Numbered from the stretch's first letter, positions 25,001 through 37,900 are shown. The stretch: DNA of 64,000 nt from Monarcha castaneiventris obscurior (GCA_026261815.1 JAMPIT010000481.1:3843501-3907500); one strand, 5' to 3'. The notes: generated by a model from the sequence alone, not told the origin. Translations and numbers: made by a program.

Positions 25001-26760
25001 CAGCCGTGCAGTTTTTAAGGAAAACCTTCCTAACTGAAACCCATGCTGGTTTTTGACCTCAAAACCCTCCATCTATTCCAGCACCAAAAGCAGTGGCCTG
25101 ACTTTTACAGGCATGGAACAGCTGAAGCACATTATCCCCTTCAAAGCACCCTGGCCGTGCTCTCTGCCCACTCCCCACAGCCTGGGCTTCAGCGGGCAGG
25201 TGTCGAATCCAATCCCTTCACTCGGCCAGGGAGGGACCTTCCTGTCCTGCAGATTCACATCCAGGCACTTGAGAAAGGTCACATTTGCTCCATCCTCCCG
25301 TGGTCAGAGGCTGCAGCAGCACAGACACGTCTGGGCCCCGAGTCCAGACTGCATTTGCCTGGCACCTCTGCCAGGAATCCAGTCAAACCAAACACTGGAG
25401 CATGTCCAGCTAATAAATGATAGAACTCTTAGAAAGTGTAAAAACACACGACTTTCTGAAGTGTGTTGTAAAGTTCATTTTTTGGGTGTATTTGGCCAGC
25501 AGTGCCAGTGCCTGCAGTTTCCCCAAATGGGCACTTTAACACAGCTTTGGAAAATAAGATTTTTAATTGGTTATTCATGATGAAAATGTTACAGTGAGCT
25601 AAGAGTGCCCCACAAGATGGATACTTAGAAACCCAGTTATTTTTGTAATGGACATAAATAATCCACTCGACAGTACCCTGGAAAACACTCCCAGCTTGGT
25701 TTGCTGGCTCTCCAAGTCTTGCCACCAGAGGATACAGAGACTGAGCAGGAAAACAATGAAACTGTGCATGTTCTAGAAAAAAAAGGAGCATCGCTCTTTC
25801 TAAAATGCAAAACTTCAGAAATCATAGAGAGGAAAGCGGAAAAATCAAATAGAATATTAGCTAATACGTGAAAGCAAGGCTCCTTGATTAAATCTGGAGT
25901 ACTGGAGGCCCCTTTGTCAGTGGAGACCCCTTGGTCCATGAGGTTTGTGAAGTTTCTAGATGGAAATGAGCAGCTATTGGAGCTCTGGTTGGTAAAAGCC
26001 TGTACTCAGCCAGGAGAAGCGAGTGAGCCGTGATCCAGCACAACGTTGTTGCTTACAGAGGCAATGCCAGCACCAGAAAGCAAAAATATGACTCCTTCCA
26101 GCTCCGTTGGCACTTTTAGAAAGTTTACAAGGCACAGAGAATGGAAGCACCTCTACACTGAATTCCGACTAACAAAATCTGTAGATCTTTATATGCCCTA
26201 AAACCCCTCGAACGAATGCAAGCAGCATCACACCCTTCTCTAGGGATGATGGATTTAAAGTGATTGCACAGGTACAGTGACACCAAGGCAGGGCTCATCA
26301 GAGTTCTGAATTCACCATTACAACAGCGAGGCACAAACCTCAGCCCGAGGAGCAATAGGATTTCTGCTTTTCAGTTTCCAGTTGTTGAGCTCATTTCTAA
26401 CTCTTGCAGAGTCACAGCGCTGTTCCCATTAAAAAGAAGACAAATGGATTCACTTAAACTGAAATATAAAATCCTTCCCTTGACATTGTTGCTTGTGCTG
26501 CCCTCTTTGACTGAATTATGTCCCAGTCTCCTGACAGTCCTTAAGGAAGTGCTTAAAGCCTGAGTCTGCCTAACACCCACTGTGAGGAAGGGGTCACCCA
26601 AACTCCTATCTCCTACTGCTCAATTTAGTTAAGAAGAAAAAGCCTGTGCTCATATTCCAACACATGTTTCTGCTTTTAGATCTCTGGGAACTTTATGTGT
26701 CTTTTTTTTTAAATCTGTTCTCAGAGCAAATGTCAGTGCATTCAAAGTCCAGCGAGGTCC
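22036..26760. other. Noncoding DNA, no gene recognised
   Basis: The stretch is long and mostly AT-rich from 22,036 to 24,700, with poly-A at about 24,365 and poly-T at about 24,507. It is more GC-balanced from 24,770. The longest frame is 175 codons (25,053-25,580, plus), which overlaps a 125-codon frame in another phase and shows no domain or signal peptide. I see no exon, RNA gene or mobile element that I can defend. Confidence 0.5.
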
Positions 26761-27130
26761 TTATGACCACAAAGAAACCCCAGACCTGCATGTGGGCGAG
26801 CAGAGCTGGGATCTGGGGCTGTGCAGGGCTGCCCCAGAGCGCGGCCCTGGCTCCCACTCCTGCAGGGCCAGAGCTAATTCCAGCTGATGCTGCTGGCTCA
26901 GCTCCCAGCTCTACTGACACCCGAATTTTGTCACAGGTAATAACTACCCAGGCAGTGACAGGAGCATTGTGCCAGGCAGTTTCCTCCTTGGAGACCCCAA
27001 GGGGTGACCACAGGGGTGACCCCCAGCCTTGGCATGTGCCAAAAAAGCAGCAGGGAAATCTCCTGCCCAGCCTTCACTGCAGGCAGTTCCCATCCTGAGG
27101 TGCTGCTCCTCACACCTGCACACCCAGCAT
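26761..27130. other. GC-rich noncoding patch
   Basis: Locally GC-rich sequence is open in several frames on both strands (up to 150 codons, 26,646-27,098). CpG dinucleotides are few except near 26,840 (GAGCGCGGCC), so this is not a CpG island. The frames are a by-product of base composition. A small direct duplication of AGGGGTGACC lies at about 26,999-27,020. Confidence 0.5.
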
Positions 27131-30100
27131 CCACACCAGATGAGAGCAGAAGGTTTTCTCCTGCATAGTTTCAATCCTCAGATGTGTGTATTTGTGAAAA
27201 ATAACAATTTATTTAGTTCTACCCTTACAAAAACTGTGACACGGGAGAAGATATTGCTGCCTGTTGATGCTGCAGACCAATATGGCCCCAATTTTTCCTA
27301 TCATTTTCTTTTATTCACCTGCTGTCTGGGACTTGCTTCCGGGGTGGGAACAATCTTTTTTTCTATGTGTTGTCCAGCTCTCTCAAAGTAGAGTTTCTAA
27401 ATGTTATATTGAATAAATGATCCAGATTAATTAATTTGGAATCTAGAGCTCTTCATGAGCCAGAGCATCCCTGAGATGGGCTGATTTTTTTTGTTGTTGA
27501 TGAGTGATAGAGATGGGCAAGTTGCTTCAGAAGCTGTTACACTCTGCTGGCACTGAAACCATAAGTAATTTAGGGCTATCTAAAGCCTCTATATTCAGTT
27601 TCTGTCTACTTCTGCCCCAAGCATGGACACAGCTTTTTAAAATGTACATGAAAACATTTGCAGCTGCTTCATCTGAAGCAACAGCCAATGCTTTTTGTGT
27701 CACTGAAATGGCATAAACCCAATATAAACAGGAATAGGAAAATACTTTCGAGTGTTCTGCATTTTACAGCTTCCATTAAAATTCATGAAAATGAGATCTA
27801 AGAGTTCCAGAAGCAAATCAGCACTAGAGTGCTTAGAAATGACACCTTAAAAAATTAAAATACTCAAAGCACATGAGAAAATCATTTTTTCAAAGGAGAT
27901 TTAATGAACTCTGACAGTTATTTGTATAATGTTTGTTATGTGGCATCACTAAGATTTTTCTACTGGTGAAGGTTAGATGAAAGTGTTTTGACAGCTCTCA
28001 CTAGAGGGATGATATTTAATATAGAACAGTTTGCAAAACACTATCGGGACCTGGGAATACCTTTTTGGTTAGTCATGGTGACCTCCAGCCCTGTGAAGGA
28101 AAAAAAAATTCCTAAATTCTGTAATCTCCAGTTTTAGCATCTCATCTCACAAAGGAAAAATAACCCGAGATTTTTAAATACCTCTTTAAGGCAAAATGGT
28201 GTGTCCAAACATGAATTTTCATGGTTTACATGCACTGAGGTCTTGAAAATGAGAAAGCCCAGAATGGAATCTGAGTGGATTGGGATGGAATTTGCCTTTT
28301 CAGAGGAGAATAATTAGCAAAATGGAAAAATCTCCGAAATTTGGGAAGGCTGAAACCTGAAGTCTTAGCCCTGCACAGCAAAAGAATGCAGAGCACAAGT
28401 GGTGTCACCCAAACTCCAGCTATGGAGATTGGGGCTCTCCAAGCTCATTTTCACCCCTCCTGGAGAGCTTCACCCTCAATTCCCAAATACAGAAACCTTA
28501 ATGGCAATTGCATGGAAAGAAAGCAAAGTGAACCTAAGGAAAAGGTGTGAGAACACATCCCTGCTGTTCCCTGCTCAAAGACTCCTTCTGGGAAGGTTCT
28601 CCACTCACAAAGATTAATCCCACAACATTTATGCTGCTTTCTACCAAGTGTGGGATTTTTCCCTCACGCTCAGAGGAGGCTCCTGTGGGTTTCTCCACAG
28701 CCTGAGAGTGATTTTCCTTCTAGGAAGTTTGTCCCTACAGAGCAAAAGAAAGGCCCAGCCATGCAGAGGCTTTAGACATCCAGCTCCTATTAATCCAAGT
28801 GGGAACTGTTTGTCCACGTTGGTCCCAGAGAGAACACAAGGATCTGTTTTTGTGTTTTGAGGAATTCCACAGAACATAGTGGCAGTTTCAAAACTTCTCC
28901 TTTGGATTTTTAGAAAAAAACCCCATCTTTTTCATAAAATAGCTTTGTAACAAAGCCAACTTTTTTTTTTTCTCACCCAAGTAGGCAGCTAAAACTCTAA
29001 ACAAATTTTAGATTTCCCCATGGTAGGAAAAAAACCCCTGTATTTCCTGAAGAAAAATTGTGAAAGAAAATTCTTAGAAGAATTCATTGTTAGCTGAAAG
29101 AACAGATTTCAGCCAACAAGAAATTTCTGTGATGACCTGCATGTGCAAGCCCCAGCCTTCCACACACTTAATTTTTGGTGCTTTTCAAGCCTTGATGTAC
29201 AAAAGGTTTCCACCTCAGCCTGTGCTGCTCTGACTGTTTGGGGACAGAGGCACAGGAAGGAGCTGAGTCCTCACCTGCCCCTGGTTGCTGGCACCCACTG
29301 CTGCTCAGCAGCCTCCATGGGCTCTCCCCAAATTTCATTTTTCACACCCTCTAACAGCATTAAAGATGACAGGACGCAAGAAAAACAGAGTAAGAAAAAC
29401 AATAGCAATCAAACTTGTGAAAAATCAGGAGGTGACAGTTTAAAAATTATTAATAACTGCAGGTTTGTTTTGTTATAGTTTAGCCTAATCTTACAGAATG
29501 TGGGAGAGGGGATTTGTTGGGAGAAGTAAAGCACTAACAACATTTAGAAAAAAATATATATTTGTCATTGGGAGCTGCTCTTCAACTTCAAAGCATCTTT
29601 AGTCTCTTAAAAGGATTTACATTTGAGCTGAAGGGAATTTAGGTAATGGGCAGCTCTGAGAGACATCCCCTCTAGCAGAGTTTTCACATATCACACAGCA
29701 AAGGAAACAATTCCTATTGAGTTTCACAGGACCATTTATCATCTCGCCTCTCCAAGCCTCTCACTCTTTAGCATTCACTAAACTTTGTCAAACTGTCTAG
29801 AAAATGATAGAAGTGACAAATGGTGCCTCTGTCCCGTCTGGAGCTCACGCCGTGCCCGCAGCCTCCTCCAAACCCAAACACAAATGAAGTCATTCCCAGT
29901 GTCCCAGGAAGTTACATCAATGCTTTTGGTGCCATTTTCCAAGCACAGGAGCACGAGCATGGGGTCTGTAGGAACTAGAAGAAAAGATACAGGGATTTTA
30001 GGACAAAGTTCCAAGGAAGGAAACAAACCACTGAAAATTCTTTTTTTAAAATAGAAATCCAGATATTTTGCTAAAAGGAATGCCTGAGTCAGAGCCCAGA

Positions 30101-30450
30101 CTTCTACCAGCTAAACTACATTTCAACAACAGCTGAATAACTCGGCATAGGGATAAGATATTAGAGGGGATCTCAGACCAAAACACAGAGTCAAACTTAT
30201 CCATACATTGGAAAGCAAATCCATAAGATGCAGCTCCTCAGCCTCACATCCACACTTCTCATCTTGGCTTGCACCCCATGAATGTTCAACCAGAACAAAA
30301 CTCCTCATAAGTACCACAGAACCAAGTGGCACCATGTAACATACCCCAAAATCTGCTTTTAGAAACACCACCACGAGGAGATTCTTTTTGTTGAATGGAG
30401 AATATTTATCCTTATAGGAACGGAGGGCCCAAATTCCATTTTAGGCTAGT
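27131..30450. other. Noncoding DNA, no gene recognised
   Basis: Mostly AT-rich sequence with poly-A/poly-T tracts near 28,100 and 28,965. Frames of up to 111 codons are without domains. At about 30,085-30,120 a short stretch reading CAGAGCCCAGACTTCTACC faintly resembles a CORE-SINE/MIR segment, but it is too short to call. Confidence 0.5.
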
Positions 30451-30500
30451 GGCCAGATGCTGACCTGGTGTAAATTCAGGATGCCTTCACTTCAAAGACC
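30451..30500 (+). repeat. MITE-like repeat fragment (GGCCAGAT...GGTGTAAAT)
   Basis: The text GGCCAGATGCTGACCTGGTG followed by TAAAT matches the terminal part of a palindromic sauropsid repeat, whose ends read GGCCAGATTCTGA and whose inner box reads TTACACCGGTGTAAAT. The remainder decays quickly downstream and no intact right arm is present. It is probably related to the copy at 5,632-5,700. Confidence 0.55.
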
Positions 30501-31383
30501 TTACTCGAGGTTACAATCCTGAATATAAAATTAGAATCAGTGTGATTTGTGGTTAATCGTTCCACCTCTGAGTGCTTTTGTGGAACGATGTCGTTCTTCT
30601 GCCTCACAGAGTTTATGGATCAGATAAAAGGTGCTATAAAAATACATTTCAGAAGATTTACTGCTGTGATACACGATTTTCTGCCAGCTCTTTCTTCCCA
30701 GCTGACAGAACTTTCCTTTCAATCTAAGCATAAAATCACCCAGAGAGAAATCTCTTAAGTAGAAAATGTTCACTGTTTTAGCTAAAACCTGAAGATATGA
30801 GTGCATTGACAGTTTTATCCCAAACTTGAAGCCATTTTATTGGTCACTGGGATTTTCTGGCTGGAGCACAAGGGGCTTTTTAAACACTTTAAGGCTGCTC
30901 TGCAGTGGTGTCTCAGTGCCTGCTCCTGCCCCATGGCAAAAGCTGAGCAATTTGGGGTGGTTTTTTCTCCTACCCCTACTGCTGGCCACCTTTCACGTAG
31001 GAGTATCATAACTTATTTTGGGGTTCTTTAGTGTCTTATGCGCCCAGAGACAAAGTTTTTAAATGCTTTACAAGCTCAGATGAAGGCTCATTATGTAAAG
31101 TGGGAGTAAATTAAAAAATAAATTCATATTTTTCCTACTTTTTTACAACCACTGATTCCTTGTCATCCTAGCTTCAGAGTTTTCATTGGTTGTGGGGAGG
31201 GTCAGAAACACTTTCCAGGAAACTTAAAATTTGGCCAACTCCTAATAACTGAACCAGAGTGCAGCAGACGTTTTCAGGCCCTGATTTCTTCCGAAGGAGT
31301 TCCAAAAGGCAACTTTTTCCCAGCTACTGTTTCCACCAGCACCCACAATTATTTGTGTGAAGCACTCCGAAAATACAGAGAGC
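30501..31383. other. Noncoding DNA, no gene recognised
   Basis: Short overlapping frames under 90 codons, no domains. AT-rich from 31,080 to 31,150. No recognised element. Confidence 0.5.
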
Positions 31384-31425
31384 TTTAATGGGACTTAAAT
31401 GCTTAAGTGTTTAAATATTGCGGAT
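31384..31425 (+). repeat. MITE-like repeat fragment (GGGACTTAA...CTTAAGTG)
   Basis: CTTTAATGGGACTTAAATGC followed by TTAAGTGTTT resembles the TTCAATGGGACT and GCTTAAGTGCTTTGCTG boxes of a sauropsid palindromic repeat. A clearer copy of the other arm lies at 60,755-60,800. The fragment is short and decayed. Confidence 0.5.
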
Positions 31426-32411
31426 TAATTCTTGTGGCTTAATAGCAGATTAAAAATAAATGTGCTCTTTGTGGTGCTCCTCGTGTGTGACAAAGACTGG
31501 TTTGAGTCTTTCTCGGCTCTTTTGTTTTTTGCTGCTTGTAGATAGCACTTAGGAAAACACATTCCCAGTGGCCCCATAGACTTAAATATCCTTTTGAAAC
31601 GGAGGATTCCCTCCGCCTTTTTAGCCCGGGGCAAATCTAAGTGATAATGTGAAATACCTGCACAGAAACTGGCATCTTTGCTCTCACTAAACTGCGTGGT
31701 GCACCTGAGGGCAAAACAGAGGTGTGTGCGCAATGCGGAGCACTTTGGCACGGATTTGGGGTTTCAGCCTCCTCATGTGATGAGAGCTATTGATTCATGA
31801 GGGCAAATTAACTCTCTCCGCTCCAGAATGACATCTCCTCAGCACAGGGACCCTAATTCTGAGTTTAGGACCAGGGCTGGGTGGAGGGATGGAGGGGCAA
31901 GCTCCTGAGCTTGGCCCCAGGTCTGGGAAAGGAGTTCTTCTGCACATCCTTGAGAGCTGGGCTTAACGCTCGTGTGGGAGCGTGTGGAGCACGGTTTAAT
32001 TTGAATTTTCACCCAGACTTTGTCCTGCATTGCGTGTCGGGCTGCGAGCAGGGTGTCCGCCCGTGGTTAGGGACAGGGGAGCGCTGCCCTTTGGGCTATT
32101 TAGGGGGAAAAAAGAGTCCTGGGCAGGTCCTTCCATGCCCTCTTCCATTGCTGCCAGCTCTCCTCCCCACGGCTGCAGAGGCTCCCGACACGGGTTTGGT
32201 TTAGCTCAGGGGAAAAACCCAACGAAACAACTGCATGAATCGAAAATTGAGAAATAAGCAGAGTTGTGGGTAAAAGCTACACTCTATAGCGGTGTTTCTG
32301 CTCCAGTTCCCTCAGTGCAACTCTGGAAGCACCTGATGGAGATAATTTTCGGGAGCTGTGTAAGGCTCCCGCAAGGAATAACAGATTTTCTGCTGGCTTT
32401 TAGCCTCCTTC
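31426..32411. other. Noncoding DNA, moderately GC-rich
   Basis: GC-richer sequence at about 31,830-32,200 with scattered CpGs and overlapping frames of up to 108 codons. It does not reach the CpG density of the island at 50 kb. No exon or element is recognised. Confidence 0.5.
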
Positions 32412-32498
32412 AGGCGTCCCTGCCCGTGGCAGGACATTGAAACTCGATGATCTTTCAGGTCCTTTCCAATCCTAACCATTCTACGATTCTACGATTTT
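32412..32498 (+). mobile_element. CR1 LINE 3' terminus
   Basis: The sequence contains CTGCCCGTGGCAGG, ACTCGATGATCTTTCAGGTC, CCTTTCCAATCC and ACCATT, and then ends in ATTCTACGATTCTACGAT. This is the canonical order of an avian CR1 3' untranslated end with its terminal octamer repeat (usually ATTCTATG). Only about 87 bases remain, as expected for strong 5' truncation. The orientation is opposite to the CR1 relic at 15.6 kb. Confidence 0.92.
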
Positions 32499-32725
32499 AT
32501 TTCCACTGCCGGGATGTGCCCCGCTGGCAGTGATGAGAATGGAACGAGCAGTGAATTCAGACACGGGGCTGCGCGTGTTCCAGGGCATCCTTTCGCACAG
32601 AAATCTCTCCCCTTTTTTAGGGCCACTGATGTGTTCGGATTTCTGAGATTTTCCCGCAACCATCTGAACGCGATCTGAATGAGAAAGGCTATTTGAAATA
32701 GGAATTCGATGTCTGTGAATGATAA
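32499..32725. other. Noncoding DNA
   Basis: Short interval between a CR1 terminus and a MITE-like relic, with no recognised element. Confidence 0.5.
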
Positions 32726-32797
32726 GATCTCAATCCGAGGCTCAGTGAAGGTAGTTAAGGTCTGTTAACTCCAATGGGCCTTGAATCACCGCCTTAT
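32726..32797. repeat. MITE-like palindromic repeat relic
   Basis: The left arm GATCTCAATCCGAGGCTCAG and the right arm CCAATGGGCCTTGAATCACC resemble the two arms of a sauropsid palindromic repeat (ATCCAAAGCCCATTGAAGT paired with CAATGGGCTTTGGATCAGG). Both arms are present at the expected spacing but diverged. The family assignment is inference. Confidence 0.6.
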
Positions 32798-34178
32798 GAA
32801 AAGAGCTCCAGAGTCAGGGATCCCAGGAAAATACCAAATCCAGCGGGAGGAGAAGGAGGATTTCAGAGCTGTTGGCTTCCTTGAGACATTTCTTCATTTT
32901 CCCCAGTGGCCTAATTCACAGAGACATTAAGAACAGTGCAATATCGTGGCACAAGTGGAAGACGGGATTAATCTCACCCAGTGAAGGGATTGAGAGACCA
33001 ACAGGAGAGAAAAGTTGGCCGGAGTGCAAAGCCCAACCGGGCTGACCTGGCAGAAAAACAGACCTTGAAGCCAAATTCAGCTTTAAACTGTTCCCTCTCC
33101 TGCCTTGCTCTCACACCCTTTTTCCCCTGTTAACCCGAGTTGCAGAGAGCAATTTGGAGCAGAATTTCTCTTTGGAGCAGAATTTTTTCTTGATTTTACC
33201 CAGAGGACTCAAAGGTAGATGCCAGTCCTGGATGTCTGAGCTAAAACTGGGGGGTGTTGTGTTTTCTGTGAGCAAAACTAAGACACATTTCCTTTTCTTT
33301 TGCAACATAAGACGGCTTCAAATGCTGCTTAGATCCCAGTCCTCATAACCCAAGTCAACTGGTCTTTTCTTTCTTTTCTTTACGAAGTGATAATTATGAC
33401 AATATGCAGCATTGTGTCTCTGTGACTTTCATATCCAACTGCAGTGTTTCTAAAGCAGCTTCGGATTCATTCTTTCTCCCATCCACCCAAGAAGCAAAGG
33501 CAAAGATAATTTAGAAATCTTTAGGGCTGTTTACTTTTGGAATGTTCATGGGAAAACGGCTTTGAAATGAAAATACATTTTCACAAGAATGTTATTGTTT
33601 AGTTCTGTTCTGCTAAACATGACTTAAATACACTCAGAGTTTGTGTCTTTATTTATGGATTTGATTGGCAATTTAGGAAACCACCACTGGTTATTTGAAG
33701 AGGGTATTTATTTAGTGTTACAGTTTTGGGTCAGTTCCCCTCAAAGGAAACTTCAAGCATATAGAATGGCAAACTTGACAAATCATGTCAACACTTGGAA
33801 TTGGACACTGCTTTCCATTAACTCTTGGGTAAACTAAATATATCTGCCAGAGACATTTTTTGTTAAGTGGTTATCAACATTGTGCTCTACCAAGGAATCT
33901 TGACTGTAGCATTTTCAGCTTTTAAAAAAACCCCCCAAATTAAGGTAGAATAAAGATAGAAGAAGTGCACTAATTTGGAAGGCAGAAGATGCAAAGCTGG
34001 GTTGGAAAAGTTGTTTGCCCATGTAAATCCAATGCAGCGAGAGCAGGGAATGTGTCCTGGATTTGAGTTCAGAGGGATTAAAGGACAGTTTCACCTGGTT
34101 TGTTGTAATCAGCCAGAATCTGGCATGTACAGCACTTAAATACTTCTGCAAAATCTGCTGTCTGACTCGATTTAGCTT
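32798..34178. other. Noncoding DNA, no gene recognised
   Basis: Contains a small 18-bp-period duplication at 33,154-33,189 (TTGGAGCAGAATTT twice) and a pyrimidine tract at about 33,362-33,381. The sequence from 33,540 to 33,960 is AT-rich. Frames are under 80 codons and lack domains. Confidence 0.5.
33154..33189 (+). repeat. Imperfect 18-bp tandem duplication
   Basis: TTGGAGCAGAATTT occurs at 33,154 and again at 33,172, an 18-bp period with a diverged tail. It is a small local duplication. Confidence 0.8.
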
Positions 34179-34901
34179 TCAAAACCTGTCCTTAGCCTGT
34201 GTACCTGGCCTCACCCTGCCATTGCACCACCTCTGACTCCCCCGCTGGTGCTGGCACGGGAAGGGGTGGCTGCATTTTGTAGTCAGTGGTGGTGTGCTCT
34301 GAGAGTGCTCCTGAATGCCTCTCTGGGAGCAGAGGGAAGAAAATGGAATTTCTGACCCCTGGATGTGGGTTTCACACCTGTGGTGCAAAAAAAGATGCTG
34401 AACCCTGCAAGGGACATTCTGCACCCACCCTGGCAGGGCACTCAAGACACCTGGACAACCCAGAGGACAGCAAGAGCCCTGAGGGCTCCAGGAGCTTTCA
34501 GGGCTAAGCAGCAGCTGGGACTGAAATGTAGTTTTGGTCCATTGCTCATGTTTGTCTTGGACAAGCAGAATGGTCCCCAACACTGCACTGAGAACATCTC
34601 TGGCCAACGTGCAGGGCTGAAAGCCCATCTGCAGGTACCAGCACCAACTGCACTTTCCAGATTTGGTTCCCAGTTCTTGCATCAGCAGGAAAAGGCTGGC
34701 AAGGCTCTCAAAACTGTGAGTCTCTAAATTTACCCAGTCAAGGGAGTCACTCCTGAGCACAAGTGAGCTCTGAACCAAGCCTGGAGTGATCAGAGCGAGC
34801 ACCAGCCATCTCCAAAGTGAGCAAGCTTTGTTGAACTCAAAAGCTGCAAAGCACTGTATGATACAGTTTATTTGACAATCACAATTCCTCTCCTCCCACA
34901 C
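34179..34901 (-). other. Longest repeat-free open frame (240 codons), probably not a gene
   Basis: A minus-strand frame runs from an ATG at 34,901 to a stop at 34,179. It is the longest frame in the window outside the minisatellite. The translation has a short hydrophobic stretch near residues 31-48 (WRWLVLALITPGLVQSSLVL) and a Ser/Pro/Gln/His-rich second half. I recognise no domain. A rough expectation from stop-codon frequency is that such a frame is uncommon but not extraordinary in 64 kb of partly GC-rich DNA. There is no clear promoter or polyadenylation context. It could be a chance frame, a lineage-specific transcript or an unrecognised repeat. Two plus-strand frames overlap it in other phases. 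Confidence 0.12.
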
Positions 34902-37900
34902 TTAACCTTGGGAGAACTTCTGAGAGCTTTGGACATTTTGTTGGAGAAGTTACTGATCTGAGTGTCCTGCTCCTGGGTCACACCACCTCCAAACCAATCC
35001 CAGTTTATCGGGGAATCTCAGCTGGAGGTTTCCCAACAGTGTCTCTGAGTTCTCTGTGGTTTTCAGCGTCATCAGACTCAGATAATCTTTCAAACTGCTT
35101 TTTACAGCATTTAGGTACTTTCCACATCTGGCCCTGAAGCTGGAAGTGTGTGAGGCTCAGCTCCAGTAAAACATAAACTGAACTTTTATGAACCTTATAA
35201 ACAAAGAATAAAATAAAGCATAAAGTCTCTGTCGGTTTGCAGATTGGCCTGGTGTTTTTATTTATTTATTCATTACCCTCACATTAAAATAACAAAAATT
35301 ATTTTAAGTTCAGTAACTTCCTGAGAATTGTGGAAAACCAAATCACTGGTTTGGTTTCGAAGCAGGCACTTATTTCTTAAAATCCAGCACACGTCATTGC
35401 AGACATTTTCCACATTGCTTAGTTAAGCTATATTCTCGTATTTTTCAAAAAACAGTTTTATTCTGCCTTTGGCAGGTTCTTGTAATTGATTAGAATTATA
35501 ATTCAGGTGGACTCTCTGTTGGAGATGGATCTTTAGGTCCTCACAGTGGTCTCTAGACCCCTGGGAATATCCATCAGATTTGTAAGTGGTACACACGTAC
35601 CATGGCACTTCCCTCACCCATCAGGAAGGATGCATTAACAACTGTCCAGAGGCAAATATTTTAAACCTTTCTACAACAAAGTCTCTGCAATTCAGCAAAT
35701 CCTCTACTTTTCCCTCCTAAAATCTCTCTCTGCCAGCACAACTGCTGTTTCCAGGTGCTGAGGTTTTCTACAGCTCTGTCAATATCCATTGCTTCTGGAA
35801 GCCCTGAATATCCCAGCATTGCCAGCTGCTGAGAGCCAGCACATGGAGCTAAAACTCCTGAATTTTTAAATGTACAGTTTTTCTATTGACCACTCAATGG
35901 GTTTTGGAGCCCAAAAGGTTTTGTCATTTTTGTCTGCATTCTCTGTCCTCTTATTATTCACTTTTCAAAGCCTGACCCTTACACAGGCAGCTTCTGGTAC
36001 TGAGTTTTCATTCACTCATGTTTGTTTCTGCACAGAAATCCACTCTACTTCTCTACAAATAATTCATTTTTTCCTTCTCTCTCACACAAAGGAGAACATA
36101 AACCTGCCAGGCAACAGCTCTGCACTTCCCAAAGTTTCTTCCCACAGACAGGCCCAGAAGGGATCTCAGCCAGCAGCAGTTTGTCTCCTCTCTCAGCACA
36201 AGGACACGCACCTTCACAATGGATTTGAAGGAAATCTGGGAGCTCCATGCCCTGGTGAACATCCCCAGCTGCCTCTTGGAGTTCAGCTGGAAGTCCCAGC
36301 ACTTTCTAAGGATGAAATGCAATTTAAAATATCTAGTGCTTTTCACAGGGATGTAAAGATACCTATCATGCAAATCTTAAAAAGTCCCGAAAAGAATTGC
36401 CTGGAGTAGTTAGAGAAGCTGATGAGGTGTAATAACCATGGAGATTTTTCCTTGCTCCCCAGTGGTTGCCTGAGCTCCTCACAGTGCCAGGGATTTCAGC
36501 AAGGACAGGATTGCACTGGAAATCACCTGCTCTGCTGCTGGGAACAGAGACTTGGTGTGCCCAAAAGGAGAAGGCAGTCCCAAGAGTGCCACAGCACGCC
36601 TGTGCCCGGGGAGCTGGGTATTGCTCAGTTTTGTGGCCAAAGCCTTAGGGCTCTATCTCAAAATCTTCCTTGAAATTTAAAGCAGCAGCAAATTAGCCCA
36701 GAAATGTTGGTACAAGGAGCTCTAATACAGCAGAATGTTTCTCACAGGTTATAAAGAGCAGGAACATTTTGCAAACAGACTAATCTTAGCTCATGCAAGG
36801 CTAATTTCAGTATAAAAACTGGGGGGCACCAAACCCTGTCACCACTAAATTCCATTTTGATTCAAAATGACATCTCCTAAAGAAAGATCACAACTGACCA
36901 TAACAAACACAAGACAGCAAAATAAATAATGCTATTTCTAGGGAGGAATTTATAGTCCTGAAGTCACTTAAGAACAGAAAGAAGGTCAGGAAGAAGGATC
37001 ACATTATAAACCGAAAGCTATTCTGATCTAATGAATGGCAAGGAGACATTTTGGCCACCTCCTAGGGAGCACTGATTATGGCCACTCAGCAACCTCTCTA
37101 GGTGGTGGTTAAAACATCTTGTTTCTATTCATTAGTTCAGCAGTGTATTCATTCCACAACAGAGTTTAGGAATCCCTCCCTCCTCCCCTGCAGCACCCCT
37201 GGTTTGCAAATATGACATCCACAACAAAAAAAAAACCAACCCAGAATTGTACTTCAGCACACCTAAATCTTCATTTTTATGCTTTTTTCCCCCCACTTCC
37301 TCCACTCTTCAAAAACTGCAGCGAAGGCTGTGTCTGAGAGGAGTGAGGTGATGCTGGAAGAGGAGACTGAGTCCCCAGAGGCAGGAGAGGGGCAGGAATG
37401 GGAGTGAGGAGCGGAGCTGCTCTGCTGCTTCTCGGCCCTGCTGTAACTGCCCAGGGCCTGGACACAGGGCACCAAAGCTGCCCCAGGCTGCTGTAGGGTC
37501 AGAAGGGGCTCTCAGGGGGCTGGGAGGCTCTGAGCCGTGTGTTCTGTGTCTGTTAGGGCTGACACAAGTGCGGAGCCCTGAATGTGTGGCACAAATCCCT
37601 GCCAGCACTGGCCCGTGGTACAAAACCCACCCTGCTCTGCCCTTCCTGGCTCCATCTCCTAACACATCTCACAGACTCTTCCAGTACATCCTTACAGTGC
37701 CCTGGGGAAGGTGTTGCTCCTGTTTCCATCCCTTTTCTTGGAAGAAAACCTCCCTGCCTTCATGGCTATAAATCTTCTTTTCACTTCCAGCCCCGAAGTG
37801 TCCTGGCTAGTCCCTGCTCAGTAGCTCTTGCACTAACATTTGTCATTTAGCTTAAAAAAACTCCCTCCTCCTTTATCTTCCTCAGTCAAACCCAGAGAGA

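Noticed and set aside
25053..25580. 175-codon plus-strand frame
   Set aside because: It overlaps a 125-codon frame in another phase and a minus-strand frame, and has no recognisable domain or codon pattern. It is likely chance.
26646..27098. 150-codon plus-strand frame in GC-rich DNA
   Set aside because: GC-rich composition lowers stop frequency. Several other frames are open over the same bases on both strands.
30085..30120. Possible MIR/CORE-SINE end (CAGAGCCCAGACTTCTACC)
   Set aside because: Only about 30 bases resemble the consensus and the neighbouring boxes are missing.
35870..36409. 179-codon plus-strand frame with a hydrophobic N-terminal part
   Set aside because: The start resembles a signal-like stretch, but the rest has no family similarity that I recognise and it is opposed by minus-strand frames of 85 and 106 codons.
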